A DNA stretch of 64,000 nt from an uncultured Eubacteriales bacterium (GTDB lineage Bacteria > Bacillota > Clostridia > Christensenellales > Aristaeellaceae). Location of the stretch: the NCBI GenBank assembly GCA_900540045.1, contig UQEF01000002.1:46726-110725 (forward strand), read 5' to 3'. Below the pieces are notes generated by a model, which saw only the letters and a program-made list of their open reading frames with translations, was not told where the DNA came from and did not search any database. Shown one piece after another: positions 49,985-58,529 of this stretch. Position 1 is the stretch's first letter. Each line of letters opens with the position of its first letter. A program made the translations under genes and the position numbers.

Positions 49985-52516
49985 TTATCTGGGTTGCCAC
50001 TTGCTCATGTTGTAGGATTGTAGCCCAAGCTGCTGTTGGGTGCTCACATACTCCACGAGGTTTTCTCCGTTCAGCCCCACTTCTACGTTGACCTGCGGGC
50101 TTGCGAACAGATCACGGGGGGCCGAAGCCCACACAGCGGAGGCAAGGGTCCCATAGTCGATGGACGCGCCGCCAGTCCTCCACACTTCGGCCTCCCTTGC
50201 CGTCAAAACGGCTTCACCCTTGTGCAACTCCGATATATAGCCGTCAAATGGTACATAGTCGAGGCCGTCAGCGTTTGAACCATCAATCAGGGTTTTCACT
50301 CTCTTGGGGGTGGAGAAAGAAAGGTCCTTTCCTGTGCCCGACATTACGCTGTTGATTTTGTCCACCCATGCGGCGGTTTCTTCATACAGCGCGGCCAATT
50401 CGGAGGTCACGCCCGTGGCGGTCGCGGCCACGTTTGCGCGGGCGGCTTCCTGCTGGTTGAAGGACGCTATCAGCGCGTCGAATTCATCTTCCATCGTCTG
50501 ATACTCCGCATCCAGTCCCAGCCGGGTTTCGGTCAGCTCACCCACGATGGTTTCTTTGATGCCGTCTACTTCGCTTGCCGTTCCGGCGAGGTTTTGCAAC
50601 TCCGTATCCGACATACTAACCAGTCCGGCCATGATTTCCGCGCTTTCGAGGGAGCCGTCCGCAAACTGGTCGATGATCGCTTCGGAAATGCCAAGCTCTG
50701 CAAAGCGCCCTTTCAAGGTGTCAAGGTTCGTTTCGTAGTCCTGCCAATATCCCAGCTGCGAGTTTACGGCGGCCATCAGGCTTTCGGATGATCGCGCGTT
50801 GACTTCGCCTATCTCGTCGAACACGCCCGCAACGCCGTCAAGGGTGCCCCTGATGGATTCCCGCACGCCTTCCTCATATGCCTGCATGGCTTCGAGGGCT
50901 TCTTCAATGGCCCCGCTTTGCAAAAATTCAAGTTGGCCCTGCACGGCGGCCTGTTCCTGTTCCAGCGCCCCCGCGTTTTGCTCCGCCGCCGATGCAGCCG
51001 CGCTTTGCGCGTCGGCGGTATCGTAGTAGGCCGCCTCGATTTCCTCCATGCGCGCGGCCCCTTCTTCATAGCTCGCGGTCTGCGCCTCCAAGGTTTCCCG
51101 GAGGGCGGCGGTTTCCGCGTTAAGGCTTGCGCTTTCCTGGGTCATTGATACCAGCGTTTGAAGGTCGTCTTGCCGCTGCCCGTTAAGGCCGGATTCAATC
51201 TCCCGGAGGTCGTATTGCCCTGCCATGAGCTGGTCAATGCTGATTTTCTCTTTCCCCGCCGCTTCGGCCAGATCGTTGTACAGGGTGAGGCGTTCTTCCT
51301 CGGCGGCCTGCCATTTCTTCCATGAGGCGGTATACTCCACCTGTGACGTTGCGACATCATAGCGAAGGTTGGCAAGCTCGGAGCGCTTCGCCTCTACGGC
51401 CTTTGTAAGCGCGTCATTTTCCGCGCTTTCGGCCCATGCCTCGGTCTGTTCCCGGATCGCGTCGGTGCTTGCCAGCAGTTCCCCCGTTTGAAGGTTGATA
51501 AGATCGGACAACTCCGGCACGGTTTCAACCAGCTTTTGCAAGGTGGCGTTCCAGATGTTTTGCTCGTCCGCCGTCAGGGTGGTCTTGCTTTGCAGCTTTT
51601 CCAGCTCGTCCACAAGTCCCAGCGCGGTAAATTCCTTGTTGTTGATTTCCTCTACGGATGCCTCATAGTCCTGTTCAATCTGGTCAAAGATTCCCGTGAT
51701 GTCCACTTCCGGGGTAAGGGCTGCAAAAAGATCGTTGACGGCACCCACCGCCGAACTGATAACGGGGAGCAGGGCCTCGCCAATGTTCGCCTTGAGGGTA
51801 TCAAGGTTCGTGGACAAAAGGCGCTGGGAGTTTGCCAGACTATCGGAGGTCCGGGCAAAGTCGCCCTGCGCGTCGCTTGTGGCCTGCATCAGGTAGTTAT
51901 AGCGTAGCGTCACCTGCTCGGCCTGCGTCATGCTCTCATAGCTCTTGGTGATGCCCTGTGAAAGCGCGTAGGCTTCGAGGTTTGCCACGCTCATGTTGAT
52001 GCCCAGCTGCTTGAGCGGCTCCGTCTCGCCGGAAATGCCGCTGCGGATTTTCTCGAAGGCCGTTTCAAAGTCCAGATTGTAGAAGCTCGCCATATCGGCG
52101 GCCAGCCCGGCAAGGTCCGTGCTCATGCTGGTGACTGCCTTGCCCGTCAGGCCGCTGGATTTCATCATGGCGCCCAGCGTGGACGTGTACTTTTTTGCCT
52201 GCAACTCGGTCAGGCCGAATTGCTTATTTGCCTTTTTGGCCCATGTTTCAATGGTTTTTGCGTCGTTTCCGAAGGTCACGTCAACGACGTTCTGCACTTC
52301 CTGCAAGTCGGAGGCGAGGCCTACGCTTTCGGTGGCAAAGTCCTTGAGGGCGGTTCCGATGTTCCCCACAGCATCCGCCAGCATGGAGCCTATGGAAAAA
52401 TCAAAGATGTTCCCAAGGTCCAGCTTTTTGAGCCAGCTTTCCGTCTGGTTTACGGTTTTTTTCAGCGGCGCGTCATCCGCCGTAATTTCAAATACAACTT
52501 TCCCGTCGGCGGCCAT
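49985..52516 (-). CDS. Phage tail tape measure protein
   Basis: The 843-residue protein is a tail tape measure protein. The N-terminal region (about 1-260) is of the family type, with KVVFEITADDAPLKKTV and FGLTELQAKKYTSTLGAMMK. A long coiled coil rich in Glu, Ala and Gln covers about 270-640, and the C-terminus is less regular. Its length would fix tail length. It is shorter than many siphophage tape measures. It follows the Gp15 gene by 4 bases, as in phages, yet no downstream tail or baseplate genes are present. Confidence 0.9.
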   Translation of the reverse strand: MAADGKVVFEITADDAPLKKTVNQTESWLKKLDLGNIFDFSIGSMLADAVGNIGTALKDFATESVGLASDLQEVQNVVDVTFGNDAKTIETWAKKANKQFGLTELQAKKYTSTLGAMMKSSGLTGKAVTSMSTDLAGLAADMASFYNLDFETAFEKIRSGISGETEPLKQLGINMSVANLEAYALSQGITKSYESMTQAEQVTLRYNYLMQATSDAQGDFARTSDSLANSQRLLSTNLDTLKANIGEALLPVISSAVGAVNDLFAALTPEVDITGIFDQIEQDYEASVEEINNKEFTALGLVDELEKLQSKTTLTADEQNIWNATLQKLVETVPELSDLINLQTGELLASTDAIREQTEAWAESAENDALTKAVEAKRSELANLRYDVATSQVEYTASWKKWQAAEEERLTLYNDLAEAAGKEKISIDQLMAGQYDLREIESGLNGQRQDDLQTLVSMTQESASLNAETAALRETLEAQTASYEEGAARMEEIEAAYYDTADAQSAAASAAEQNAGALEQEQAAVQGQLEFLQSGAIEEALEAMQAYEEGVRESIRGTLDGVAGVFDEIGEVNARSSESLMAAVNSQLGYWQDYETNLDTLKGRFAELGISEAIIDQFADGSLESAEIMAGLVSMSDTELQNLAGTASEVDGIKETIVGELTETRLGLDAEYQTMEDEFDALIASFNQQEAARANVAATATGVTSELAALYEETAAWVDKINSVMSGTGKDLSFSTPKRVKTLIDGSNADGLDYVPFDGYISELHKGEAVLTAREAEVWRTGGASIDYGTLASAVWASAPRDLFASPQVNVEVGLNGENLVEYVSTQQQLGLQSYNMSKWQPR

Positions 52517-52520
52517 TGTC

Positions 52521-53090
52521 TCACCTCATCTTCTCGGCCATGGCTATCAGGACGGCGGCCAGATTGTCCGCGCTCTGCTGCGGGGTTATGTCAGGCTTGA
52601 GCGCCACGGCGGCCTTGGCCCGCATCAGCGCCGCGCGCTGCTCTTTGTTGTACTTGGTGGGTGCGGGCACCGGGCACGTCCTGATGTGCGCGACCTTCAT
52701 CATGCGCGTATCGTCCGGCAGGTTGTCCAGCAGAGCGACGAAAACCCACCAATGCAGCCTTTCTTTTGTCAGATCAATCCCGTAAGCCTGCCAAAAGGCG
52801 GCAATAATCCGGTCAGCATCGACCGAAAAGGAAATGGAGACGGGGCCGCTGCCTTTGAGCTTTTCTTGCCCCAAAACGGCCCGGAAAATGGCGTCAAGCA
52901 GCCCTTTCCTATCATCGGGAAGGGGTGCGCCTGTGAAGCAGCGGAGGGCCTTTTCCACGCGAATAAAGGGCAAATAGGCATTATCTGCAAGGATGGATTG
53001 ACTACGAAGAACGTTTCGGAAGTCTGCGTCAATGGGATAGGTTTTCCCCTCAAAAGTTACCCGGTCAACGGGCTTTTCGTATAGCTTCAT
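52521..53090 (-). CDS. Phage Gp15-family protein (tail assembly)
   Basis: The 189-residue protein matches the bacteriophage Gp15 family: KLYEKPVDRVTFEGKTYPI at the N-terminus, then ADFRNVLRSQSILAD and later HWWVFVALLDNLPDDTRMMKV. In siphophages Gp15 is encoded just before the tape measure gene and is thought to act in tail assembly. The ATG at 53088-53090 overlaps the stop of the preceding chaperone-like gene by 4 bases. Confidence 0.88.
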   Translation of the reverse strand: MKLYEKPVDRVTFEGKTYPIDADFRNVLRSQSILADNAYLPFIRVEKALRCFTGAPLPDDRKGLLDAIFRAVLGQEKLKGSGPVSISFSVDADRIIAAFWQAYGIDLTKERLHWWVFVALLDNLPDDTRMMKVAHIRTCPVPAPTKYNKEQRAALMRAKAAVALKPDITPQQSADNLAAVLIAMAEKMR

Positions 53091-53428
53091 CGTTTTGCCC
53101 TCTGCGCGCGGATAACCTTTTTCGCCAGCCGGCCCCGCAAGTACCGGGAGCATATGGAGATCACGGGCGCGCCGTGCCCGCCGTAGAAGTCCAGCAGCCG
53201 CCCGGCCTGCTCCCCGCCGAAGATCGCGGCGGCAAAGTCCCGCGCCGCCTGTACGACCTGGGGCGCGCTGTCATCCTGTGCAAAGCGCACGGCGGCCAGC
53301 TTTGCCTTTGCTGTTTCCAGCACCCTTACAAAGGCCATGGGGTCAAAGTCCACGCGCAAGATCATGCTTTCCGTTCCCTCTGTCACCTTTACCGCGTCCC
53401 GTACCCGATTCGTTGTAATGCTGAACAT
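53087..53428 (-). CDS. Tail assembly chaperone-like protein
   Basis: The 113-residue protein starts MFSITTNRVRDAVKVTEGTE behind AAAGGGGGAG and ends with a basic helix (RLAKKVIRAQRAKR). Its place directly before Gp15 and the tape measure gene is that of siphophage tail chaperones. I do not recognise a specific motif beyond that. The usual programmed frameshift of tail chaperones was not evident; the overlap with Gp15 is a simple ATGA. Confidence 0.65.
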   Translation of the reverse strand: MFSITTNRVRDAVKVTEGTESMILRVDFDPMAFVRVLETAKAKLAAVRFAQDDSAPQVVQAARDFAAAIFGGEQAGRLLDFYGGHGAPVISICSRYLRGRLAKKVIRAQRAKR

Positions 53429-53445
53429 ATGTTCTCCCCCTTTTT

Positions 53446-53763
53446 TTATTCGTGCTGCGTCATACGCAACCAGTCGGACAGCTTCATCACGCACAGCCAC
53501 GGCGAGCGGTTGCGCCTGTGCATCACCACGGGGACCGCGTGGCCGTTTGCGTCGTGCTCTGCCTGTTCCATGGCCGCGTATGCGTTGAAGCGCTCTGCGC
53601 GCTTGCACTCCACATGAAAATGCGTCCCGCCAAGGGTGAAGGAAATATCCGGGTTATCAACGCCCCCGGTATACCGCTGGTCGTTCCTTACTGCTACCCC
53701 CACGGCTTGCAGGATAGAGAGCAATTCACGCTCCCCGCCGTTGCCCTTGCGCTTGCTGTTCAT
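53446..53763 (-). CDS. Small PD-(D/E)XK nuclease, Holliday resolvase-like
   Basis: The 105-residue protein has the layout of small restriction-like nucleases: GNGGERELLSILQAVGVAVR with the first acidic residue, GGVDNPDISFTLGG with the catalytic Asp, and FHVECKRAERF with the Glu-x-Lys pair. A final MHRRNRSPWL stretch is typical of phage resolvase-like proteins. It may cut branched DNA during replication or recombination. The ATG at 53761-53763 follows GGAGGTATATCACG. It lies between the replication genes and the tail module. Confidence 0.85.
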   Translation of the reverse strand: MNSKRKGNGGERELLSILQAVGVAVRNDQRYTGGVDNPDISFTLGGTHFHVECKRAERFNAYAAMEQAEHDANGHAVPVVMHRRNRSPWLCVMKLSDWLRMTQHE

Positions 53764-54247
53764 CGTGATATACCTCCAAAAGCCTTGTATATTGCCCGTA
53801 TTTTTCGCAGAAACGGGCGTATTCCTCCGCCTGCATGTTTTCCCACCCGCTGCCCTCCATGGCCTGCAAGCGGGCTTCCAGCGCCTTTTTGAGCCTTTCC
53901 CGCCAGACAGGGAGAGGGGAAAGGTCCTCACAGTGTATTGTTGCGGTCATGGGCTGCCTGTGAAAGATCACCTTCCCAATAAGCCGCGCTTCCCCGCGCC
54001 GTACCGCCTGCCCAATGGCCAGCGCGTCAAAGAGGGAGAAGGTGCAGCCGTCATCCTGCACCATGGTCCCCGCCTCCCGTTCCACAACATACGCCCGCGC
54101 CGCCTCGCGGTCGCTGCGCACGATGTCCAGCAGGGCGGAGGATTCCGGGGGCGCTTCCCCGCATATCTCCGCTTTCACCCCTCCGCCGGTTGCCCGGAAG
54201 CGGTAGCCCAGCCCTTCAAGGGCATGCATTGCCTGCCACACGGTCAT
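53726..54247 (-). CDS. Hypothetical element protein
   Basis: I do not recognise this 173-residue protein. It is acidic in its central part, has no membrane helix, and its C-terminus (YARFCEKYGQYTRLLEVYHD) looks helical and charged. It overlaps the DUF3987 gene by 4 bases at its start and the nuclease gene by 38 bases at its end, so it belongs to the replication operon. A helper role in replication is plausible from position only. Confidence 0.7.
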   Translation of the reverse strand: MTVWQAMHALEGLGYRFRATGGGVKAEICGEAPPESSALLDIVRSDREAARAYVVEREAGTMVQDDGCTFSLFDALAIGQAVRRGEARLIGKVIFHRQPMTATIHCEDLSPLPVWRERLKKALEARLQAMEGSGWENMQAEEYARFCEKYGQYTRLLEVYHDEQQAQGQRRGA

Positions 54248-55743
54248 ATATCAACAACCACCTTTCGCGCCAAAAGGTCAGGATGAACGGCGATATAGCG
54301 CACAGGCCGCCCGCTGGGGAATTTCTGCACGCGCCGGATATAGCCGCCCTTTTCCAGCTCGTCAAGGGATGCCGTGTAAAGGCCGCTTGCGCGCTTAAAC
54401 AGCTTCCTCCGGCTAAGTGCTTCCTTGACATCGCGCTCCCGCTGCGAGGACGCCCCATTCTTCAATAGCAGATTAAGCGCTTGCTTTGCCCCTGCTGTCA
54501 TGGCTACCTGTGTACCAAACATGCAAAGCAGGTTCAGCACGAAGTACCGGGCAATTTCAACCGCGCACCGCATCGAATCCGCGTCGATACGCTCCCCGCC
54601 CTTCCATAGCTGGATATTTGCGGCTATACGCGCTGTTGTGCCCTTCATCTTCCGAAGATGCCCGGCATTTGCCGCCGCCTCCCACTCGCCGCCCACGTCG
54701 CCCCGTCCTATCAGTTCATCGTCCCACGCATCCAACACGGCCCACGCTTCCGGGGTCAGGGTCATTGTGCAGTCAGGGAGCTTGTACAGGGCTTCGAGCC
54801 TGTCATTGTAAGCCCCGCGCACCTTGTCGGGAATGGGTTCTTCTGCGCCCAGCTCGCCGCCCATGCAGAAATCCGCGAACAGAAAACGGGCGGCAAAGCC
54901 GTTTCCGATCAGTCGCGGGTCCTTCATGATATTTTCGCGGATAATGGGTTGTACAAGCGTAAGAATGGACATGGCGGGCTTGTCAACGACAATGGCTGCC
55001 CCTTTTCTATGGCATGTAAGAGGCTGCCGCGCATCATAGCCTTTCACAAATGGGCTGGTGTCGGGGCTGTCGAAGTACCGCCCGCCTGTAAGCATTTCAA
55101 AAAGGGTCCCTTCGTCGTCGATCACAGAAACGCCCTTGTTCTCAAGCATAAGCTGGGGCACGGCCTCCGCCGTTGTGTTTCCTTCGATGAAACGTGAAAC
55201 GGGGTGGCGCATGGTCTGCTTAAAACGCTCGATTTCCTCCGCCTTGGCTTCGGCTTCTGCGCTCTGATTCTTTTTGACGGCCTTTGCGCGCTCCGATTCC
55301 AGAACCGCAAGCCTTGTCTGCTCGCGGGCTATTGTTATTTGGCTGCGCCTGTTTTCCTCCGCCTGCAAGGCGATCAGGCGGCCCGTCATGGCCTCCATAA
55401 CGGGGCTTTTGGCTGCGCCGGGAGGGGCAATCCCTGCAAGGTAAAGCTGGGGGGCTTCGTTCCATCCCTGCTTGACTTGGATTGTCACGCGCCCGCATGC
55501 ACAGGCGGAGGACGCGCCAAGAGCGCACAAGGCAGGCATGCCGAAGGGTATACGCATTTTACGCAGGCGGGTTACTGCATCCGCCATATCTCGCGGCACC
55601 TGGGGGAGCCATTCGGGGTCAAAGGTCGGGGGCACAGGCACAGAGCGAAGCGGCGGCCATTCCTCCGCTTCGAGTACCGCCTGCGCTTCCGGGGTATTCA
55701 TCAGGGATTCGTATTCCTGTGCTTCCGCTTCGTAGTTCGTCAT
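54244..55743 (-). CDS. DUF3987 (YfjI-like) replication protein
   Basis: The 499-residue protein belongs to the DUF3987 family found with CHC2 primase domains in phages and plasmids. The P-loop region reads LAGIAPPGAAKSPVMEAM (about residues 121-138), a Walker A variant in which Gly-Ala-Ala-Lys-Ser replaces Gly-x-Gly-Lys-Ser/Thr. VSVIDDEGTLFEML is the Walker B-like part. A winged-helix end (about 430-499) could bind DNA. With the CHC2 protein it likely starts replication of the excised element. Confidence 0.85.
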   Translation of the reverse strand: MTNYEAEAQEYESLMNTPEAQAVLEAEEWPPLRSVPVPPTFDPEWLPQVPRDMADAVTRLRKMRIPFGMPALCALGASSACACGRVTIQVKQGWNEAPQLYLAGIAPPGAAKSPVMEAMTGRLIALQAEENRRSQITIAREQTRLAVLESERAKAVKKNQSAEAEAKAEEIERFKQTMRHPVSRFIEGNTTAEAVPQLMLENKGVSVIDDEGTLFEMLTGGRYFDSPDTSPFVKGYDARQPLTCHRKGAAIVVDKPAMSILTLVQPIIRENIMKDPRLIGNGFAARFLFADFCMGGELGAEEPIPDKVRGAYNDRLEALYKLPDCTMTLTPEAWAVLDAWDDELIGRGDVGGEWEAAANAGHLRKMKGTTARIAANIQLWKGGERIDADSMRCAVEIARYFVLNLLCMFGTQVAMTAGAKQALNLLLKNGASSQRERDVKEALSRRKLFKRASGLYTASLDELEKGGYIRRVQKFPSGRPVRYIAVHPDLLARKVVVDI

Positions 55744-56222
55744 AGGTCCTCCGCTGCCATTTTCAAGAGTTGCGCCGGGGTGGCGCTTTCCAGCATAAGC
55801 AGAATATCTTCCGCATCTGCTGCCATCTTTGCCCCCTGCCAGAACGCCGCATCATTCCCGCCCAGCGCCTGCGCAATGCCCATGAGCGCCCGGCCTGCAT
55901 GCTTGGCTCCGCATGCATCCGTCCAGCGCTGCCCCTTCCATGCCTGCACCCTTCGGCGCAAGTCTGCGGCGGTTGGCTTTTTGGGCTGATGGCAATCACC
56001 ACGAACAGTCCGCAACGCCTGCCCAAGGGGCACCCCATACAGGGCCGCGTACAGGTCCGCCGCGTCGCCATGCTGGTGACAGCCGAAGCAGTACCACCGC
56101 CCATCCGGGAAGAAGCACAGCGAGGCGGTTTTCTCGCCATGAATCGGGCACCGCGCCCAATGCCTGCCGCCCTTCTGGTGAATGGGCAGGCCATAGGCCG
56201 CCGCCACGTCAAGAGCGGTCAA
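55740..56222 (-). CDS. CHC2 zinc-finger primase-type protein
   Basis: The 160-residue protein carries a CHC2 zinc finger as in DnaG primases: ARCPIHGEKTASLCFFPDG, then WYCFGCHQHGDAADLY, with Cys25, His28, Cys45 and Cys48 as likely zinc ligands. No TOPRIM domain follows, so it is only the DNA-binding part of a primase, completed by the DUF3987 protein encoded 4 bases downstream with overlap. This split arrangement is common in phage satellites. Confidence 0.9.
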   Translation of the reverse strand: MTALDVAAAYGLPIHQKGGRHWARCPIHGEKTASLCFFPDGRWYCFGCHQHGDAADLYAALYGVPLGQALRTVRGDCHQPKKPTAADLRRRVQAWKGQRWTDACGAKHAGRALMGIAQALGGNDAAFWQGAKMAADAEDILLMLESATPAQLLKMAAEDL

Positions 56223-56391
56223 AGTCGTTCCCTTTCAGATATTCGTTGATAGCTCCCAAGGGAATAATGATTCTCCGGGGAGCCGGGCGCTTCGCGGGCA
56301 GTTTCCCGTCCTTGATAAGCCGGATCACCGTATTCTTGCTGATTCCCATCATTTTTGCCGCTTCGGAGATGTTGAAAGCAACCTTTTCCAT
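56209..56391 (-). CDS. Excisionase-like helix-turn-helix protein
   Basis: The 60-residue protein is a small winged helix of the excisionase (HTH_17) type: FNISEAAKMMGISKNTVIRL, then DGKLPAKRPAPRRIIIP and a short helix. It overlaps the CHC2 gene by 14 bases. It probably helps the integrase excise the element, and it may also regulate. It is the first gene of the leftward operon, facing the repressor gene. Confidence 0.85.
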   Translation of the reverse strand: MEKVAFNISEAAKMMGISKNTVIRLIKDGKLPAKRPAPRRIIIPLGAINEYLKGNDFDRS

Positions 56392-56563
56392 GAAAACACG
56401 CCTCCATCTGATTTAAAGTGTCGATATCAACACTTATTATTATATAAGAATCATCAGGGAAAGGCAATACATGTGGAAAACTTTATTGACTTTCCGCATT
56501 GCAATGTGTTACTATGTGGCTGTCAAAGTATCAAAATTGCATGACTAAAGGAGGCACGGCGAA

Positions 56564-57073
56564 GTGCAAAAAGACACTTTTGCGGAGAGGTTGCGGCTTG
56601 CCCGCGAGAGAAAGGGAATGGGGTTAAAAGAGCTGCGCGAGGCTGTGGGGGTTTCTCAATCCGCCATGAGCCACTACTCCACCGGGGCCACGCTCCCGCC
56701 CCTTGACGTGGCCGTGAAAATCGCGGAGGCACTGGGCGTGTCTCTTAACTGGTTATGTGGGAAAGATGAGTTTTTAACGCCTAAAAATTCATGTGGCTAT
56801 GTCGTCCGAATGATGTTGAAAATTGTTGATGCCTACCCGTTCTGGTCCACGCCATCAATAGATACATGGCAAACCGATAAACATGATTTCGTGCGGCTTA
56901 CCATTGACGATACCGCGCCAATATTCGCGTTTTTTCAAAAGAAAGAGCGATTTGAAGAAATGGCGAGGGAAAACGCCGAAGCCAAGGAGATGTATGACGC
57001 TTGGCTCGCGGGGGCGCTGCGCGACCTTGATTCTCAAAAACTTTATGAAGAAGATGACGATTTGCCTTTCTAG
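56564..57073 (+). CDS. cI/Cro-like transcriptional repressor
   Basis: A GTG start at 56564, behind AAGGAGGCACGGCGAA, gives 169 residues with an N-terminal XRE helix-turn-helix (FAERLRLARERKGMGLKELR, then VSQSAMSHYSTG, residues 7-46). The C-terminal part (about 80-169) is not a LexA-type peptidase domain; it ends in an acidic helix (LYEEDDDLPF). It lies divergent to the excisionase gene and directly before the integrase gene, the usual place of a maintenance repressor. Its inducing signal is unknown. Confidence 0.88.
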   Translation: MQKDTFAERLRLARERKGMGLKELREAVGVSQSAMSHYSTGATLPPLDVAVKIAEALGVSLNWLCGKDEFLTPKNSCGYVVRMMLKIVDAYPFWSTPSIDTWQTDKHDFVRLTIDDTAPIFAFFQKKERFEEMARENAEAKEMYDAWLAGALRDLDSQKLYEEDDDLPF

Positions 57074-57084
57074 GGGGATAGACG

Positions 57085-58248
57085 ATGCCGAAAAAGAAGC
57101 GGGCGGCGAATAACACCGGGAGCGTCTACCGCCGGAGCGACGGGCGCTTCGGGTATTCCTTCACGGGGCCAGACGGGCGGCAGGTAAACCGCACAGCGAA
57201 AACAGAGGCGGAGGCGGTCAAGCGGCTGGGGGCGGCCCTCTCCAGCATGCAGCGCGGGGAATACGTCGCCCCCTCCGCCATGCTGGTGAAAGACTGGCTC
57301 CATATATGGGTAAGCGAGTACGCGCCCAATACGGCCAGAGCATCCACGCTTGCCACCTACCGGGCCACGATTGACGGGCGGCTTTGCCCGGCCCTTGGCT
57401 CCATCAAACTGCAAGCCCTGCGCACGGACAGCATACAGGCCCTTGTGAACCGCCAGCGGGCAGAGCTTTCCCCGGCCACGATCCGGCGCGGCATGTCCAT
57501 CCTCAAGCGGGCGCTGGGGCAGGCCGTGGAAAACCAGCTTATCAGCCGCAACCCCGCCAGCGCGGTCAAGCTCCCCAAGGCAGAGCAGAAAGAGGTTTCC
57601 TTTCTGTCGGAGGGGGAAAGCGCGGCCCTGCTGGATGTGCTGCCCATGAGCACCTACGGGCGCGCCGTGCGCTTTATCCTTGGTACAGGGTTGCGGGTTT
57701 CCGAATTGTGCGCGCTGCGCTGGTGCGACCTCTCCGAAGATGGCTTCACGGTCAATCAGACCTTGTACGTCGTTGACGGCAGGCACCTTTCCGAAGATGA
57801 ATACAGGGGTTTGCGTATGCGTGAATCGGCCCCAAAGACAGCAGCAGGCCGCCGCTTTATCCCCTTCAATGACAAGCTGCGCCAGATCATCGGCGAGCAG
57901 CGCAAGGCCCAGCAGCTGGAATACCTGCGCATGGCGGAGGTATGGCGCGGAGGCGAGCCGGGCAAGGGAACGCAGTACATCTTTGCAACGGCCATGGGCA
58001 CCCCCACGGACAGGCACGGAATAGCCCGCGCCCTGCGCGCGTATCTGGACAAAGCGGGCCTTGAGCACCGGGGGCCGCACGCGCTGCGCCATACTTTCGC
58101 TACGCGCTGGATTCAAAGCGGCAAGGACCCCGTCACCCTGTCAAAGATTCTGGGGCATGCCAACGTATCATTTACCCTCAAAACCTACGTGCACGCAGAC
58201 ACGGCGAGCAAGCGGGCAGGCATGGAAACCATGGCCACGATCATCTAG
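57085..58248 (+). CDS. Tyrosine recombinase integrase
   Basis: The 387-residue protein is a Tn916/lambda-type integrase with an arm-binding N-terminus (NTGSVYRRSDGRFGYSF), a SAM-like core-binding domain (about 65-165) and a catalytic domain (about 170-387). The catalytic residues are visible: Arg204 in TGLRVSEL, His332 and Arg335 in HALRHTF, His358 in LGHAN, and the nucleophile Tyr368 in LKTYVHAD. It starts 11 bases after the repressor gene. Its position beside the intact tRNA-Ala and the ACTGTCAAA repeats fits site-specific integration there. Confidence 0.97.
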   Translation: MPKKKRAANNTGSVYRRSDGRFGYSFTGPDGRQVNRTAKTEAEAVKRLGAALSSMQRGEYVAPSAMLVKDWLHIWVSEYAPNTARASTLATYRATIDGRLCPALGSIKLQALRTDSIQALVNRQRAELSPATIRRGMSILKRALGQAVENQLISRNPASAVKLPKAEQKEVSFLSEGESAALLDVLPMSTYGRAVRFILGTGLRVSELCALRWCDLSEDGFTVNQTLYVVDGRHLSEDEYRGLRMRESAPKTAAGRRFIPFNDKLRQIIGEQRKAQQLEYLRMAEVWRGGEPGKGTQYIFATAMGTPTDRHGIARALRAYLDKAGLEHRGPHALRHTFATRWIQSGKDPVTLSKILGHANVSFTLKTYVHADTASKRAGMETMATII

Positions 58249-58341
58249 GGGGCATAAGGGTACTTTTGCCCACCTTTTGCCGCATGCGAAAGAAGCACGA
58301 AAAGCCTTTTCCCACAAGGGTTTGATGACTTTTGCCCCCAT

Positions 58342-58355
58342 ATTCCGCATGTTTC
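58342..58355 (-). repeat. Right copy of a 14-bp end inverted repeat
   Basis: ATTCCGCATGTTTC, the reverse complement of 45562-45575. Confidence 0.6.
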
Positions 58356-58389
58356 TATAGAATAAAATTCACACTACCCAAAAAAGGCC

Positions 58390-58414
58390 AATTACTGTCA
58401 AAACTACTGTCAAA
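58390..58414 (+). repeat. Right arm-type integrase site
   Basis: A 25-base copy identical to 45413-45437, with two ACTGTCAAA units, 27 bases inside the right attachment site. Confidence 0.8.
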
Positions 58415-58440
58415 CAGAGAAAACAGCCAAACACAGAGCA

Positions 58441-58529
58441 ACAAGAAAAACCCTCAAGCCTTTACGGCTCAAGGGTTTTCTGCTGGTGGAGCATAGGAGA
58501 TTCGAACTCCTGACCCCAACACTGCCAGT
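58441..58529 (-). repeat. Right attachment site, 89-bp direct repeat
   Basis: Matches 45221-45309 except for one base. It covers the tRNA-Ala 3' half and terminator, and continues at 58530 into the rest of the intact tRNA gene. Confidence 0.95.
58446..58479 (-). terminator. Terminator of tRNA-Ala
   Basis: On the minus strand AACCCTTGAGCC pairs with GGCTCAAGGGTT, followed by TTT. It lies within the duplicated attachment sequence. Confidence 0.88.

Larger units (their letters stand above)
45221..58529. mobile_element. tRNA-Ala-integrated phage-satellite-like element
   Basis: An element of 13.2 kb lies between two 89-bp direct repeats and is inserted in the 3' end of tRNA-Ala(GGC). It encodes a tyrosine integrase next to the intact tRNA copy, a cI-like repressor, an excisionase, a CHC2 primase-like and a DUF3987 protein, a small nuclease, a tail chaperone, Gp15, a tape measure protein and a sigma factor. 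It also carries a DUF2281-Doc pair, a class II Fic protein and a terminase small subunit-like protein. Most genes run leftward in compact order. Portal, capsid, large terminase, baseplate and lysis genes are absent, so it should not make particles alone. A phage satellite or a pruned prophage are the two readings. Confidence 0.88.
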
